Source: Oscheius onirici (Eukaryota; Nematoda; Chromadorea; Rhabditida; Rhabditidae). From it: 64,000 bases of DNA. The notes beneath the pieces were generated by a model. It worked only from the letters and a program-made list of their open reading frames with translations. It searched no databases and was not told the origin of the DNA. Below are positions 33,631 through 46,702 of the stretch, piece by piece (position 1 is the stretch's first letter; each line of letters begins with the position of its first letter). A program made the position numbers and the translations under genes. The stretch covers positions 3,968,064 through 4,032,063 of the forward strand of contig OW051468.1 of the NCBI GenBank assembly GCA_932521025.1, in the 5' to 3' direction.

Positions 33631-34068
33631 GTCTCTCTTCTCATATTCCTCTTCCTTTTTTTTCGAATTTCAGCGGCACAGTTCGGCACATGTGCTGTTG
33701 ACTCTACTCGCTGAGCCAGCTCTCCTCATCAGTAAAGTCACTTGCCAACAAAACCATTCGCCCAATCTTTTCCAACCACCTGCTGCCGAAAAAAGGCCAC
33801 GTCATGTCAACAATCGGGTCTAAATATTCTGACCTTTCTTTCGATTTTTGAGAGTTCAGTCCGCGGATGACACTCAATTAGGTGACTCATCCCGATTAGG
33901 GGGAGTATTCTCCGAAAAAAAGACAAGCCGGAACCGTGTGTCTGATCTCTTTCTGGTCTCTCTTTATACAGCTAGAGAGTGTTACAAATTTCCTTGTGCT
34001 ATTCAAGGTAGACTTGTGTCCAAAACTCTATGATGCTGTGATCTCATTCCTAAAATCATTGTTGGCTT

Positions 34069-34482
34069 CAAGTTTCTGGTAATACTGCGGCTGGCTACCC
34101 CCTATTTGAATTCTTTGCGCGGGAACTTGCGACAAAGGCCCAAATGTCTTGTTTTTCACCATTTTCCACCCATTTTTAGGCTTTCTGAGTATGTTTATCG
34201 CATTCTACGCCAAAAACCACCCCAGGAACATGAAGAATAACTTAAAATTGCTCGAAATAACCAAAAATGGTCATGTTGTTTCCATTCGAGCCGTTTTTCG
34301 TAAAGCGACGCATTTTACCTGCATTCTTCATGTTCCTGGGGTGGTTTTTGGCGTAGAATGCGATAAACTTACTTAGAAAGTCTAAAAATGGTGAAAAACG
34401 TGAAATTTGGGTCTTTGTCGCAAGTTCCCGCGCAAAGAATTCAAATAGGGGGTAGCCAGCCGAAGTATTACCAAGTTTCTTG
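34069..34482. repeat. Palindromic element, 414 bp
   Basis: The left edge caagtttctggtaatactgc is mirrored by agtattaccaagtttcttg at the right edge. Inside, ggctaccccctatttgaatt and gcgcgggaacttgcgacaaa pair with their complements, as do the inner arms around cattctacgccaaaaaccac and ccccaggaacatgaag. The arms are about 150 bp. The ends carry the GCGCG/GGGGTAGC motif of the dispersed repeat at 20177. Confidence 0.8.
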
Positions 34483-37342
34483 CTCCTGTTTACCCACCTG
34501 TCAGCCAGTGCCACAGTTCAGATCATGAAGAAGGAACTTTGTTCCCGAACAAAACTCTCTTCCTGACAAAATATGACTTTTCCCGTTAGTTGTGCAAACA
34601 AAAAAAGAGTAGGTGGCTTGTTCAGATGCCTTTATGGGCAAACGGCGTGTGTGTACAGGCAGATCTCTCCTACGACTCAGAGCTCCGTGGGAACATCTTG
34701 ACACGCTTCCGTATTTTCTCGAAATACTCTTCGAACGTCATTTGTTTGTGGACTGGGAGCTGACCTTGATGTCAAACTCTCTTATCTCTTTCACCGTAGG
34801 TCCCCTCCCATTCGGTCATTTTCGCGCCTTCTCAAATTTCAAGTCAAACACCTTCAGAAACAGTCAATTCTCCGCCTATTTACCCTCGTCTCTGATCGTA
34901 AAAACAACTGATTTGCATTAGGGGGAGACAGGCTCCGGTTTCAGCTGACAGCCGTTGTGACAGCGCCGTCCTCCCGGTTATTTTCAGTCTGCCCTTCGCT
35001 TCTTCCAAAAGATTCCTTGTTCCAATCCACCCGGAACGACGCTCTCTTTTACAGCTCTGTGCTGATCCAATAGAGATGGTTTCACTGTTTGTGTTGCCTC
35101 TGGGAAAAGACAACTGGTATGACTGGCAGACAAACCGGGCGGTCTGGACATCTCCTCTCTCATCTTTTCCCTGTGACCGTGACCTGTAAGAGTAGTCGCT
35201 TTCTGTCCTCTTTACAAACAAATCTCGGAACCAATATCCCTCCCGGTCCTTTTGTGTTCACATCTCTCCCACTCCCACTAACAAATCCAATGTTCGTGTT
35301 GCATCTGCCATCTGGTGTAAAACTCCGCCTCGACGACCCCCAGGGCTTGTATAAAAGTCAAAAGGATTCGGGAATCCGGCTTCCGACCGAGGTCAACCGC
35401 CTCTCTTAGACGTGTTCTTTTCAAGTCGTAAATCTCATCTTTACCACCATCAGGCAGCTGTTTCTCGCCGTCTGTTTGGCTTTGGCTTCTCGTCTGTGAG
35501 ATTTATGTTGCGATCTTTTGTCGCCCACTCCTCCTAGTCAGGTGAGAGCCGGAAGACCAGTAGGCAAGAGTCACTTGTCCTTCGGACCCTCTGAACTGCT
35601 CCTCTTTCTCTTCCCTCAGTTTGCATCGTTCTCTTGAAGTAGATCCATTGTAGCTACTAATCTGAGTCGAAGAAATAGAACTCTTCTGCTCACGGAGAGA
35701 AAAATCTCTCGATCCACAAAACTAGTTACTTCTGGCACTTATATTGTGTACTCCCCAGAAGAGTATCCAAGGCATATTTGTCAAGTTACTATGTAGTTTC
35801 TCAAATTCTTCCTGATTGTGAGCGGATCAGCCTTCCTATCGTGGACGGTCTTGGTGTTCACCTTGTCTGTCTTAAAAACATGTTACTGTTAAAAGAATTG
35901 TGCCCCAGGAACCGGTTCCGAGATCCCGATCAAAATACCCTTGATGCATCACAGTCTGTCGTAAATGTTTATTGGAACTTTCTCTCCCTTTCGCCTGTAT
36001 TCTGTTGGCGGAAAGAGAACGGGAAGCAGGAGAGTTGAATCAGCTTGTCAAATAAAAAACTCGATGGGCAGATTGATCGAGAATGGTATTCGCTCTCTAT
36101 TTCGAATAACTTTCGTTCGCAAGGGTGTATGAAACCGAATCTCGTCTATGCGATATCCTCTCCCGTTCGCACTATAGTCTGTCTGTCTTCTTCCAAAAAC
36201 TATTCTTTACACCTGACGACCTTTCCTGACCTTGGCCACAGCCGACTCGAGAAGCGGGTTCTTTGGGGGATAATTCCCTTCTCTGGAACCAGTCACACTC
36301 TCCTTTTCACTCGAACTCTTTCCCTTTCATCTTCCTAGACCTTTTACTTTTTTCTCGATCAACTGAGTCAATCAATGGAGGGACACGCGACCTCGAGAGA
36401 TGAGTCACTTAATAACAACAGTAGCCATTCCAGTGAATCAACTTTTGTTTTTGATTGTTCTCGGAACGGGAACAATTACCAGGAATGTGAGGGAAGAGTC
36501 GTTGGGTACAAAAGACCCTCTTCTTCCGGGGTCAGACTGCATGCTGTTTACACTTTTTTGTGACTAGGCGGCAAGGTTTCACGTCTACTTTTTCACCTTA
36601 TATGGTAAAAAAGACATAACTTTTTTCTTTCCCCCTCAGTTGGTCACTAAAAGCTTATCAGTGACGCAGTGGAACCTCGTCTGCTCTAGCTCTTGTTCAT
36701 TCTCTTAGATTTCGGAAAGTAAACAGTCTATCTGGGTCGGCTTCCTATGTTCTCACCTCTAGGGGGGGGGGGAGGTCAAAGCAAACAGTCCAAACGTCTC
36801 CCAGACTATCAATCCTTGGTCTTCCCGAGACATATTTCATCGGACACCTGTGCCATATGCAACCAGCTGTCGGGACAGTCTTCGTGACATCTTCCCTACC
36901 TCGTTTAATAACCCGAATGTTTGTGAACTCTACTTGTACAGACTTTTTGGCCACACGTGTTCTTCTCCTCTCAAAAACCAACCAACTTTTGATAACAACT
37001 CTTTTTCAGGTTTCGCCGGCCTCGCCCTCTTTGTATTTGTAAGACTCGACGCTCAAGAAAATGTGCTAACGAGAGTCAGGGAGAGAGAGAGAGAGAGCAA
37101 CAGACAGAGGTGAGCCTGGGAGAATGGATTCCACTAAAAGTGTGAGAAATGGCGGAAGAAGAAACCTTTGCTTCAAACAGCTGTCACATCTTCAAAGTCT
37201 TTCGCGTAAGGGAATTCTACCAAAGAGCAATTAGGGCAACTAGTATTTGTAACAAACAAAATAAATCAGACTCTTTGAAGAAGAAGAAAAAGTTTAAAAG
37301 TTTCCGAAAAAGTTAATAATTTCAGTTTATTCGCTAGTCACG

Positions 37343-40300
37343 ATGCGGACGGGTACTTGTGCTATTCTATTGTTGAGCAGTTTCTACTGTATATACTCGA
37401 ACGAACACGACTCAGTAAGTTGTATCTTCTACCAAATCTATTCTTAACTTTAGTTATGTACTGATACAACAAACAAAGCTTGCGAAAATGTTCACCATCT
37501 CGCGATTCGACTCGCAAAACGGGACGACGACATGGCGAGGCGGATAGCAGACGAACATGGGATGGTCGTTAAAGGCGAGCCGTTCCTCGACAGTCATTAT
37601 TTCCTCTACCACGCGGACGAGCAGCGGACTCAGAGACACAAACGAGAAATCCACAGTCGACTGGAGAATCATCCGGATGTCGAATGGCTCGGAGAACAGA
37701 GGGCCAAGCGAAGATCGAAAAGAGACTACGTCTACTCGGATGCGGCTGATCCACATGGCGTCTCGAAGCGAGATACCTTCCAACAGACCGTGAACAGGAG
37801 TAGTCGACAGACACAGCAGAATCTACCAATACCTCATCTACCGTGGCCGGATCCGCTCTATCAAGACCAGTGGTACTTGGTTAGTCTTTTAGCTTAAAAA
37901 CACTTGAACAAACCCCGAAACTTTACGCGTATGGCAGTGGTTACACCCAGAACGACTGTTTGGACATCTTTAATCTTTAAGTATCCTATTGTTTCTGTAG
38001 GTGAAGTAGAAGGGGGTTCTGGCCAAAAATCGCTATTGGGTGGCACGTTTGTTGAAGCTCAGTCGACTGGATCTTCTTGCCACACTGAAGAAAATTCGCA
38101 CCTAACTTTGCCGTCAAAATGTTTCTCCATCGTTGTGATGGTTGTCCTGTATTTCTTTTCCTGTATGGCACCCATTCTGCTACAGCTTTTGTCCAACTGA
38201 TGTCCGGGTCATTTGCAACTTTCCAGCACCAGTTGAAGACTCCATTTTTGTGCTCGTCGACAACGTCTTTTAGTTTGGTTCTGTTCCTTATCTCAGTGTT
38301 CGTGATTCGATCCAAAAGTGACAACTGAGCCATCTTCCTTTCTATCTTTCTCTGTGTCGTAGCGAGCAGCAATTCTTCCGATTTCTTCAGTACCAGAGCC
38401 TCAAGTCCATACAGCAATGTTGGGAGTACTTTCATGTCGAACAGACGCTTCTTCAGATCCATAGGCGTTAGCCTAGAATAGTAAACCTCCTTATCGTTGA
38501 AAAAGGCTGTCCATCCTAGGCGTATTCGTCGACATCTACACAGATACAAATGAAACGAACTTATCATTAAAGAGGAATGTTAAGATATATTATTCTGTTT
38601 CAGACGGGTCGAGCAGTCGGCGGCTGGGACATGAACGTGCGACCAGCCTGGGAGATGGGATACGCGGGAAGAAACGTGGCCATCTCTATTCTCGACGACG
38701 GAATTCAACGGGATCATCCGGATTTGGCTGCCAACTACGATCCACAGGCCAGTACAGACATCAATGACCACGACGACGATCCGACGCCGCAGAACAACGG
38801 CGACAACAAGCATGGAACACGTTGCGCTGGAGAGGTAGCAGCTTTGGCCGGAAACAACGAGTGTGGAGTCGGAGTGGCCTTCAAGAGTAAAATTGGCGGA
38901 GTGAGAATGTTGGATGGAGCTGTGTCGGACAGTGTCGAGGCAGCAGCTCTTTCACTCAACCAGAACCACATTGACATCTACTCGGCAAGCTGGGGACCAG
39001 AAGACGACGGGAAAACATTTGATGGACCCGGTCCTCTGGCCAGAGAAGCCTTCTACAAGGGAATCAAGAACGGACGTGGTGGAAAGGGCAACATCTTTGT
39101 CTGGGCAAGTGGAAATGGTGGCTCACGTCAGGATTCCTGTTCTGCCGACGGTTACACGACGTCCGTCTACACACTATCCATCTCATCGGCTACATTCGAC
39201 AATCATCGTCCCTGGTATCTGGAAGAGTGTCCGTCGACCATTGCCACGACCTACAGCTCGGCCAACATCAATCAGCCAGCCATTGTGACAGTTGACGTGC
39301 CGAGAGGATGTACAAAAATGCACACGGGTACTTCGGCCAGTGCTCCGCTGGCAGCTGGAATCATTGCTCTTGCTTTGGAAGCTAATCCGGCTCTGACATG
39401 GCGTGACATGCAACACCTCGTCCTCCGAACAGCCAACGCCGAGCCCCTGCTGAACAATCCGGGCTGGTCGGTGAATGGAGTTGGTCGAAAGGTCAGTAAC
39501 AAGTTCGGCTACGGACTGATGGACGGAGGCGCTCTTGTCAAGACGTCCAAGACATGGAAGATGGTTCCTGAACAACATATCTGCACATACGAGTACAAGT
39601 TGGCTGCTCCCAATCCGCGACCAATCACCGGACGATTTCAGCTTAACTTCACCCTCGAAGTTTGCTATTTTTAAATTTAACACAGCTAAAAACTTGTAGG
39701 TCAATGGTTGTGAGACAGGAACACCAGTTCTTTATCTGGAACACGTTCAAGTACATGCCACGGTCCGCTATTCGAAGAGAGGAGACCTCAAGCTGACGCT
39801 GTTCTCGCCAGCTGGAACTCGATCAGTCCTTCTGCCGCCCAGACCACAAGATTTCAACAGCAACGGATTCCACAAATGGCCCTTCCTTTCGGTCCAACAG
39901 TGGGGAGAAGATCCCCGAGGAACATGGATCCTCATGGTCGAGAGCGTCACCAACAATCCTCAAGCCACAGGTAACCTTTTCTTTTCAGTTTCTTACTAAA
40001 AATGAACGTAGGTACATTCCATGACTGGACACTGCTGCTCTACGGGACAGCTGAACCAGCCCAACTCGGAGATAAGATTCATCCGCCGACGCCACAGACT
40101 GTTCTGAGTCGAGTGCACGATTTGACCAGCCAGGTGCGCGCCTATTTCACCTTTTCCGGCTCAAAATAAGGGAAACGACTTCCCCTCCATCGAGTAAATA
40201 TCTCTCGTTCATCTTATTCGTTTGATTCAAAAAGACGAGAGATGTTGGCTCGGAGTGTTCGACCGCTATTTAGCATCACTAGCTTTGAGTGTTCATGTGT

Positions 40301-43210
40301 GCATGTCGGCTTTTTAAACTTTGGCTAATAGCATGTGTCCTACCGTCTTCTCTCTTCTAACACGTCCACACACATTTTGGGATTGGTGATTGCAGCGGAG
40401 ACCAAAGAGACCGACGGCCTTCTCTCGCGTCCGTCAGATGCCGATCCCGACTCGAACGGCACAAGCCCACTCGGGTACTTTCCCGGGCTTTACTTCTTCT
40501 CCTCCGTCCTCTTTCGGTCAATGGGTGCTGAACCCACGAGTCGGACAGTGGATCTGGACCGTCTTTCCACGACAACGGCGAGAACATCGACGCCGACGAC
40601 ATCGTCGCTCTATCTAATGGGTTGCACGAGGTACACCTTCCCCTGGCACTAGTTTCCCAGTTAAGAGGATGACTGCCCCTTCTTTTGCATGACAAAGTTG
40701 CTGCAATGTTTTATACTGAGGGGTACAAAGGATTTCTTTTCAATAGTCACAAAAACTGCCTCAGTTGATAACATTGCTACCAATCACGGGGACTTCTGTC
40801 ATAAGTTGCGCAACTTTCTCGCTTAGCTTGAAACTCACTGGTTCCATTGGACAGTTTACATGAAAACAAAAGACTCTATGTTGGTGGTGGGCTAAGTGTC
40901 ACTGACAGTCGTCCTCTTTCCCTTCCACTCCCTTTGTCCCCTCTATCAAACTCTCTCTGCAGATCTCACTCCCCGGGGTGTTGATGGTCCTGCAAGGAGG
41001 AGTTCTTGTGGTCATTGTCATGGCCGTCTTTCTATCCTGTCGCCGCTCGTCACCGCCTCCTCTTCCCTCAACACCTCCACCACCTCCTCCTTCTTCCTAA
41101 GTTCCTCTATAGTTTTGGGTTCACAAACAATCCCTGTGATTCTTCCCCTGTGATGAGTGCCGTGACCATTCCTTTTCTTCTTCTAAAACATGGGTATTCA
41201 AGCATTCGAGTGTGTGATCTTGCCTCTTATTCTCTAGTCATGTCTCTACCCTCCTAAATCAGTTATGGTCAAACTTTGAAAATCGGGCTGAACTCTCCCT
41301 GTTTTTCCAGTTTGGCCATAATCCGTCTAAAAGCATGAAAAAATAACTCTTCCGACCCTAACTGTTTCGTCTAAATCCAATGAAATGATGTGTCTTTAGT
41401 CGTCCCTTGCTCCGTCGAATTCGGACCGTCTGAAGAGTTATTTCTCCTCGTTTTTCACCAAAATGTTCGGCGGGGCTGTGTGATCTTTCCCTTTGACTTT
41501 TAGCGTGTGTGCGGGTGTGCAGGGTGGAGACAGGACTCTCTCTTTAAGCTTTATATTCTCCCTCCTTTTCAGAAGAACCATTAGGGCACAAGCAAGACAC
41601 ACTTTGTCTCACGACAGTATTCATCCTCTCTCAAATAGTAATTTATGACCCCTTCCTCTTGCGCATGTTCTAGTCACCAGAGACCGTCTGTTTGTACCAT
41701 ATTCCGTGCCTTATATCAGACAACCAGTTGTGTGAATAAAGATTTCTTTTGTCGTCGTCGGTGATGGTCTATTTTCGTGCTTTGTGGTTGTGGGCAAGTG
41801 GTGATGGAATGCTTCCTCTTACATGTGCTCTGCTCAAATAGCGGTCGAACACGGGGACCTGGGGAGGGACTATATATGGTAGTTTCAGACGGTAAGATTA
41901 GGTTGGTAGGAGGGAACATGCTGCCCAATTTTTCATTTCAGTCTGTTTCTACTTGAGTGGGATTAGATTTGATCTTTTAGACAGAAAGAGGGGCAGATAG
42001 ACGAAATGGAAGAGTACATGAAAGAACATCAGAGTAAAGGAGTCATCCAATACTATAAACCAATATCAATTGAGTCAATTAAGGATACGGAATCTGAACT
42101 TGAATTCATGAGAAAGTAGCAGACAGATAGAATGGTCAAAGCATTATAGCTCATTGCTCATTTTCCACTAGTTGGAATAGCTTCTCAGCATCAGATTCAT
42201 TAAGATAGACCATACTGAGCCCATCTCTTTCGGAGACTTGCAGTCGGCCGGAGACTGCCACGCAGAATGCAAACAAGGCTGTACGGAGTCCCGATCTGCC
42301 ACATCCTGCTTCAGTTGCAAAACTCTGACTCAGACCTTGAGAAACAAGGCTGGTAACGGATTCAAGTGAGAGCATTTCCATGTGCAATTCAAACAAAGCT
42401 TCAGATGTGTCACTAGATGTGAAGATACGTACTATCTGGACGGAGACAACTGCAAGATGTGTTCTCCCCATTGTCATACCTGTAAAGAAGCCGAAGTCTG
42501 TGAGACCTGTCCCGGTTCCCAGCTCCTGATTGATGTCAAAAGTACTGGTCAAATATTCCACGGACAGTGTGTTGATAAATGTCCAGACGATCTTGTGGCT
42601 GACTGTAAGTAATTAGACGGATAGAACACAACAGAAATTCAGATGAGAGCAGTGTGATCCAAGCCAGATGTATCTACAAAAAGGACAAATGTGGTCCCGG
42701 CTATTACATTGACGCCGTCGGAAAGTGTGGACAGTGCGACGACGCTTGTGAACTGTGCCATGGACCAGGTGCTCTCTGTCTGAACTTATTTGAATTCTTA
42801 TCTTTTCAGGCGCTTTGAGCTGTGACACTTGTGCCAAGGGCTATGGTAACAGATCAACCAGTTACTGTAGACCGTGTTGTGCTACTGGAGAGAATCCAGA
42901 CACAACAAGATGTGAAGACTGTTCCCCGAATGCCAAATATCCTGACCGTCATCCGACTTCCAGTTCAATCTTTTCCTTCGTCTGGATTATGGTCATCGTC
43001 ATCGTTATCATTGTTCTGATAGCTCTTTGTGTTTGTCTTCGAGAGGATAAAAAACAGTTCGAGTAGGTTGATTTCAATTGATGAATAGCAGATCCGTTCA
43101 GATACAGTCCTTTGTACAACGGCAGTTCGGACAAGGTGCAGCTGATGAACCAGATGGTCGACTCTTCAGACAGTGAAGACGAGCTGACGATAGTTAGACA
43201 AGAGATTTAG
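37343..43210 (+). CDS. bli-4: Furin-like proprotein convertase (BLI-4/PC5 type), alternative 3' ends
   Basis: A secretory-pathway subtilisin-like protease that cuts precursors after paired basic residues. Order: signal peptide (MRTGTCAILLLSSFYCIYS), prodomain with basic sites (HKRE, RRSKRD), and a catalytic domain with Asp in SILDDGIQRDHPDL, His in NKHGTRCAGE, oxyanion Asn in WASGNGGS and Ser in GTSASAPLAAG. A P domain (FHDWTLLLYG) runs to exon end 40133. The 3' end then offers choices: a basic exon at 40396, a TM exon at 40963, a short tail exon at 41981, or the Cys-rich series from 42244 (GDCHAECKQGC, FKCVTRCEDTYYLDGDNC, CELCHGPG) followed by a TM and an acidic tail with YSPLYNGS and DSSDSEDE. 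This mirrors C. elegans bli-4, which processes cuticle collagens. Confidence 0.92.
37986..38567 (-). mobile_element. RTE-type LINE reverse transcriptase fragment
   Basis: A 193-residue open frame on the strand opposite to the host gene, inside the convertase intron between about 37880 and 38603. It reads RRIRLGWTAFFNDKE, LKKRLFDMKVLPTLLYGLEALV, MAQLSLLDRITNTEIRNRT and WCWKVANDPDISWTK, the usual C-terminal part of RTE/BovB-like LINE ORFs (the end of the reverse transcriptase and the tail after it). It lacks the catalytic palm motifs, so it is a 5'-truncated copy, though the frame is still open. Confidence 0.8.
40396..40617 (+). other. Alternative C-terminal exon of the convertase (basic tail)
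   Basis: After acceptor gattgcag the frame that continues from LTSQ reads QRRPKRPTAF and ends in RRRRHRRSI and a stop at 40617. A weak internal intron (gtcctc...cggacag, 43 nt) would switch to a frame reading ENIDADDIVALSNGLHE, ending at a gtacac donor in phase with the TM exon at 40963. Both forms are inference from phase. Confidence 0.5.
40963..41100 (+). other. Alternative C-terminal exon of the convertase (TM plus proline tail)
   Basis: After acceptor ctctctgcag, a 45-residue frame reads ISLPGVLMVLQGG, then VLVVIVMAVFLSC (a membrane segment), CRRSS and a poly-Pro tail ending PPPSS. A stop at 41100 closes it. It would give a membrane-bound isoform without the Cys-rich repeats. No transcript evidence is available. 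Confidence 0.5.
41981..42120 (+). other. Possible alternative cytoplasmic-tail exon of the convertase
   Basis: After acceptor gatcttttag the frame reads QKEGQIDEMEEYMKEH, then GVIQYYKPISIES and ESELEFMRK before a TAG at 42120. The acidic residues and YYKP resemble a trafficking tail. It needs a donor leaving two bases, which I did not find with certainty. Confidence 0.35.
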
Positions 43211-44755
43211 TCTTCCCGATGCGTAATATCCCCTATCCCCTCAACATCAAACCGGGTCCTATATATTCAGATTTCTATCCTTGTGAGATTCTGTGATTCT
43301 TATTTATTCTTGCCCTTTCATTCTATCGCAAAGACTTTCATTACGAGTTTCCCTGTTGGTTGTTATCCTTTCACAAAACGGTGCCCTTTCTCTGTTCAAG
43401 TGCCTGAATTGAGCCCTCACTTTCCTTATCATTCTCCGGGATTTACTTCTTTGCGTGACACTTACAAATGAAGAGGATTTATTGTTTTTAATAGTCGTCT
43501 TCAAGTATTCCTTTGCTCACTTACATCTTCTATCTCAAAGGGATCTCATTTGGTGCCGACCATATATTGGGACATTGTTGACTATCATATCGCTAAGAAA
43601 TAGCCAAAATTTCAGACAGAATCAATGTATCCCGAAAGAGTTATGAGCAAGTACAAAATGCCGTTTTTGAAAGGACTCGAATTGAATCGTTACTGATGTG
43701 CGAACTATGCAGACTTGTTGAGAGAATCTTTTTATGATTTCTGGTACATTATTGGACACATTGGGACGGAAATATTTTGGTTTTCTAGAAGGTTTGAAAA
43801 AGTTTCCAAACTTATGTCGCCGCCGTTTTGATAAAATTGCTCTGCAGTCAGCAAATTTTCGAATTCTGAAAAACGAGAATACACACCTTATTTCTTATCC
43901 TTTTTCACATGTTCAGTGTGGTTTTCAACTTATCTGGCCTTTTCTGGTCCGCGCTAGATCACAAATACAAAAGTTTCCAAACTTTTGTCCGCGACTGTAA
44001 TTGTGAGATTTATCATGTCAGCATTGAGATGTTCAAAGAACTTTACAGAGCTTCGATAAGATGACAGAATTGGATGAACGTAGTATATTGATACAACGGC
44101 TGTTGTATGCTCTCTGTGAGATGAACATTCAGGAGTTTTGGAACCATTCCCATCTTATCCAGTTTTCCCTCCAAAGAAAGAAAAGGAAAAAAAGAGTTTT
44201 GTGTCCTTCGAAGCTTCCGGTTCCGAGACGAAGGGGGACTACAGAACCTGTCATCTATGGCTGCAACATAGTCTCTTTCTCTCACCCCAACAGGAAGCAA
44301 TCTGCTCCTTTATGGTCTGAGACTATTCCCGTCGGCAAACACAGCTGTAAATGTCACTGACGTGGCCATAAGCCCACGCTCAATTTGCTCTAATTGTAGC
44401 CAAAAGCGTTCAATCCCGAATTAGATAACGGGGATTAGATAATGCCATTCAGATGTTTGAGTTTGCTGATTGTAAACAGAGAACGTTGATTGTAATAGAG
44501 GGGAGAATGACAGGGACCGTCTCTGTTTAGGAAATTCAATACGCGAACTGTTTAGAGGAGAACCGTCGGAGAAGATAGTTTACTTCTGGAATATACTCAA
44601 CTGGTTATTCGTGATTGTCCCATTCCCTTTGCTCCGAAAGTTCCAGCTTCTTCACAATGCTCAGATTTTCTAATCTCGCTGTTTGACTGTAAAAGGTCTC
44701 TTCAAATGTTCTTAGCTGTCTGAGCTGGCACGAGATTCAAACTCCTAAAAATATC
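43211..44755. other. Intergenic, no gene seen
   Basis: Covers the convertase 3' flank and 1.5 kb of DNA with short open frames and no motif or splice context that I recognise. A small repeat (aaagtttccaaactt, with taagtttggaaac nearby) occurs around 43797-43985. Confidence 0.5.
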
Positions 44756-44789
44756 TGATCAGACATGGTCATGTGCCCATGTCTGATCA
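44756..44789. repeat. Short palindrome beside a LINE fragment
   Basis: Perfect 12-base arms, tgatcagacatg and catgtctgatca, with a 10-base loop, end three bases before the LINE frame at 44793. Confidence 0.6.
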
Positions 44790-44792
44790 AAG

Positions 44793-45767
44793 TTTTTTGA
44801 CAAAGTCCCTCACGATCTCCTTATGAAAAAACTGCAACACTTTAAAATTCATCCTAAAATTCTTGTCTGGTTGAGAAATTATATCTCCAACCGAACTTTC
44901 CAAGTAAAAAGTGGTAAAACTCTCTCTTCCTCCCATACGATTCCAAATGGCGTACCGCAAGGTAGCTGTCTCTCCCCATTACTCTTCAGTTTGTATATTA
45001 GTGAAATTCCCTTAATAATCGAGGCCTGTGGGGTTAAATGTAAAATGTTTGCAGATGATTTGAAGATTTATTCCGAAGTTAGCTCTTCGGAGGACTCACT
45101 GATAATCCAGACTGCAATAAACAAGATTGCCGAGTGGTCTGTAGCCTGGGGCCTTCCTCTAGCCCTGGAAAAAACCCGTGTTCTCCGCATTGGTCCCACA
45201 AACCTTAAATTCCTCTACACTATTCACGGTTCTACGCTACTCGAAGCTTCCGAGATCCGCGATCTCGGCTTCCTCGTTACGTCCGACCTTTCCTTGATTC
45301 CTCATGCTAACAAAGTCCTTGCCAACGCCAAAATGCGAACTTTCAATCTTTTCCGAACCATGTAAACAAACGATGTTCATGTTTGGGTCAAAATTTATAA
45401 AACCTTTGTCAGACCTATTCTTGAATTCGGTCAGACCATCCTAAACGGGGACAACCGTATCGACAAAGTTTTGGAGAGCGGCCAAAATGACTTTACGCGC
45501 AAACTATTTTTCCGTCAGGGAAAATATTCCTATCTCAATATCCCAATACTATCATCTGAATCTCGAGTTGACAAACACCAGTTTTTCATGTTTTCCCAAT
45601 CCCGAACGCGTGGTCCAAAAATTAAAATCGTTCTTCCCAAGCCAAGAACTAATCTTCGTTGCCAGTTTTTTTCACACAGAGTGGGGTCCAGGTTCCAGGT
45701 ACTAACGAGGTCCATTCCAAAAACAAACAGAGCTATTTTATCATTCATAAAACAAAGTCAGAGGTGA
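44793..45767 (+). mobile_element. Non-LTR retrotransposon (LINE) reverse transcriptase fragment
   Basis: One frame runs through the palm of a LINE reverse transcriptase: FFDKVPHDLLMKKL, WLRNYISNRTFQV, PNGVPQGSCLSPLLFSLYIS, then the catalytic MFADDLKIYS, AEWSVAWGLPLALEKT and SEIRDLGFLVTSDLS. A single TAA at 45363-45365 breaks it, after which the same frame continues with VKIYKTFVRPILEFG and the thumb region to 45767. The 5' half and endonuclease are missing. It looks like a CR1/Jockey-type copy, truncated and with one stop, so it is inactive. Confidence 0.85.
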
Positions 45768-46702
45768 ATATGCCAAGGATATCTTATAATGTTTCATTGT
45801 AAATTTTACTTTTCTTCCCAGTTCCCCGTTTTACAAGTTTTATTTCCCACTTCCCTGTCTCTCTATTAGACATTTTACCTGTATACTCCCTCTACCCCCG
45901 CCCCACACACATACAGCCTATGTTATTGCATAGAAATAAATATAATATGTGATCGCTGACTCTTTTGAAATAGACTTTTCATGTGACCACTATTATTACG
46001 GATTTCGAAATTCCTTGAGAGCTACGTTGCACAACAAGACTTGTTTTCAGTCGACTCCCTTCCGTGTTCCGCCCTCTCCTTCTAACCTCTCATTTACTCT
46101 TTGCCGATTGCCAGTGTTTAATCAGATGTAAACCAAAGTATAAGCTACCGTACTCTCTTTATCAGCAATGTTTTCGCCCTGCCACCTGTTATGACCCCGG
46201 AACTTCGTCCTCATCCCTGTGGAAACCAGTGTTCGGCTCAAGGCAGTCTACTCAAGCAGCCTTTATGGGAACGATTGAACAGTTCCGATAAGACAAAGGA
46301 CAGAAAGCGCTTTAATCTAATCTCGTTCTGGTAGAGACTTGGCTTGCCTCGTGCTTTCATGTGACAGTCGTTTTGTTCTTACAAAGTTATTGAAATACAC
46401 GGTTCGAGAGACATCGTTTCGCTCTTTCAATTTTCCTTCTTTTGTCTCTTTTCCGCCTCTCCCGTTCCCATACTCTCTTCCTCTGATTCCCGGTTTTCGT
46501 CATCGATCGGCGGTCCGCGTGCGGTCGCGTGGCGTCTCATGCTCTGTCTCGTGACGACGGCCGCCCCTCTTTCTCGCCACCTCTCTCAAAATCATTTTCA
46601 TCAAATCTACACTCTTGAAAACGAAATCCTTCAAATAAAACACCTAGTTTTCAGATCAGGCTTCGGCCTTTACGCGCTAATAAGATCAATCGACAAAACA
46701 GC
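45768..46702. other. Intergenic, no gene seen
   Basis: Short frames only. It separates the LINE fragment from the PNRC-like gene and should hold that gene's promoter. Confidence 0.5.

Larger units (their letters stand above)
31680..37342. other. Long repeat-bearing intergenic region
   Basis: No complete gene is supported across 5.7 kb. It holds a direct repeat pair, two GAGCCGGCTCG repeat copies, exon-like pieces at 33132-33206 and 33523-33630, a 414-bp palindrome (34069-34482), a G-run near 36765 and a GA-repeat near 37080. From about 34.5 to 37.3 kb I see only unassigned DNA, presumably the upstream control region and possible 5' non-coding exons of the convertase gene. Confidence 0.55.

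Noticed and set aside
36375-36563. 62-residue frame upstream of the convertase
   Set aside because: Ser/Asn-rich and without signal or splice context; not enough to call a gene.
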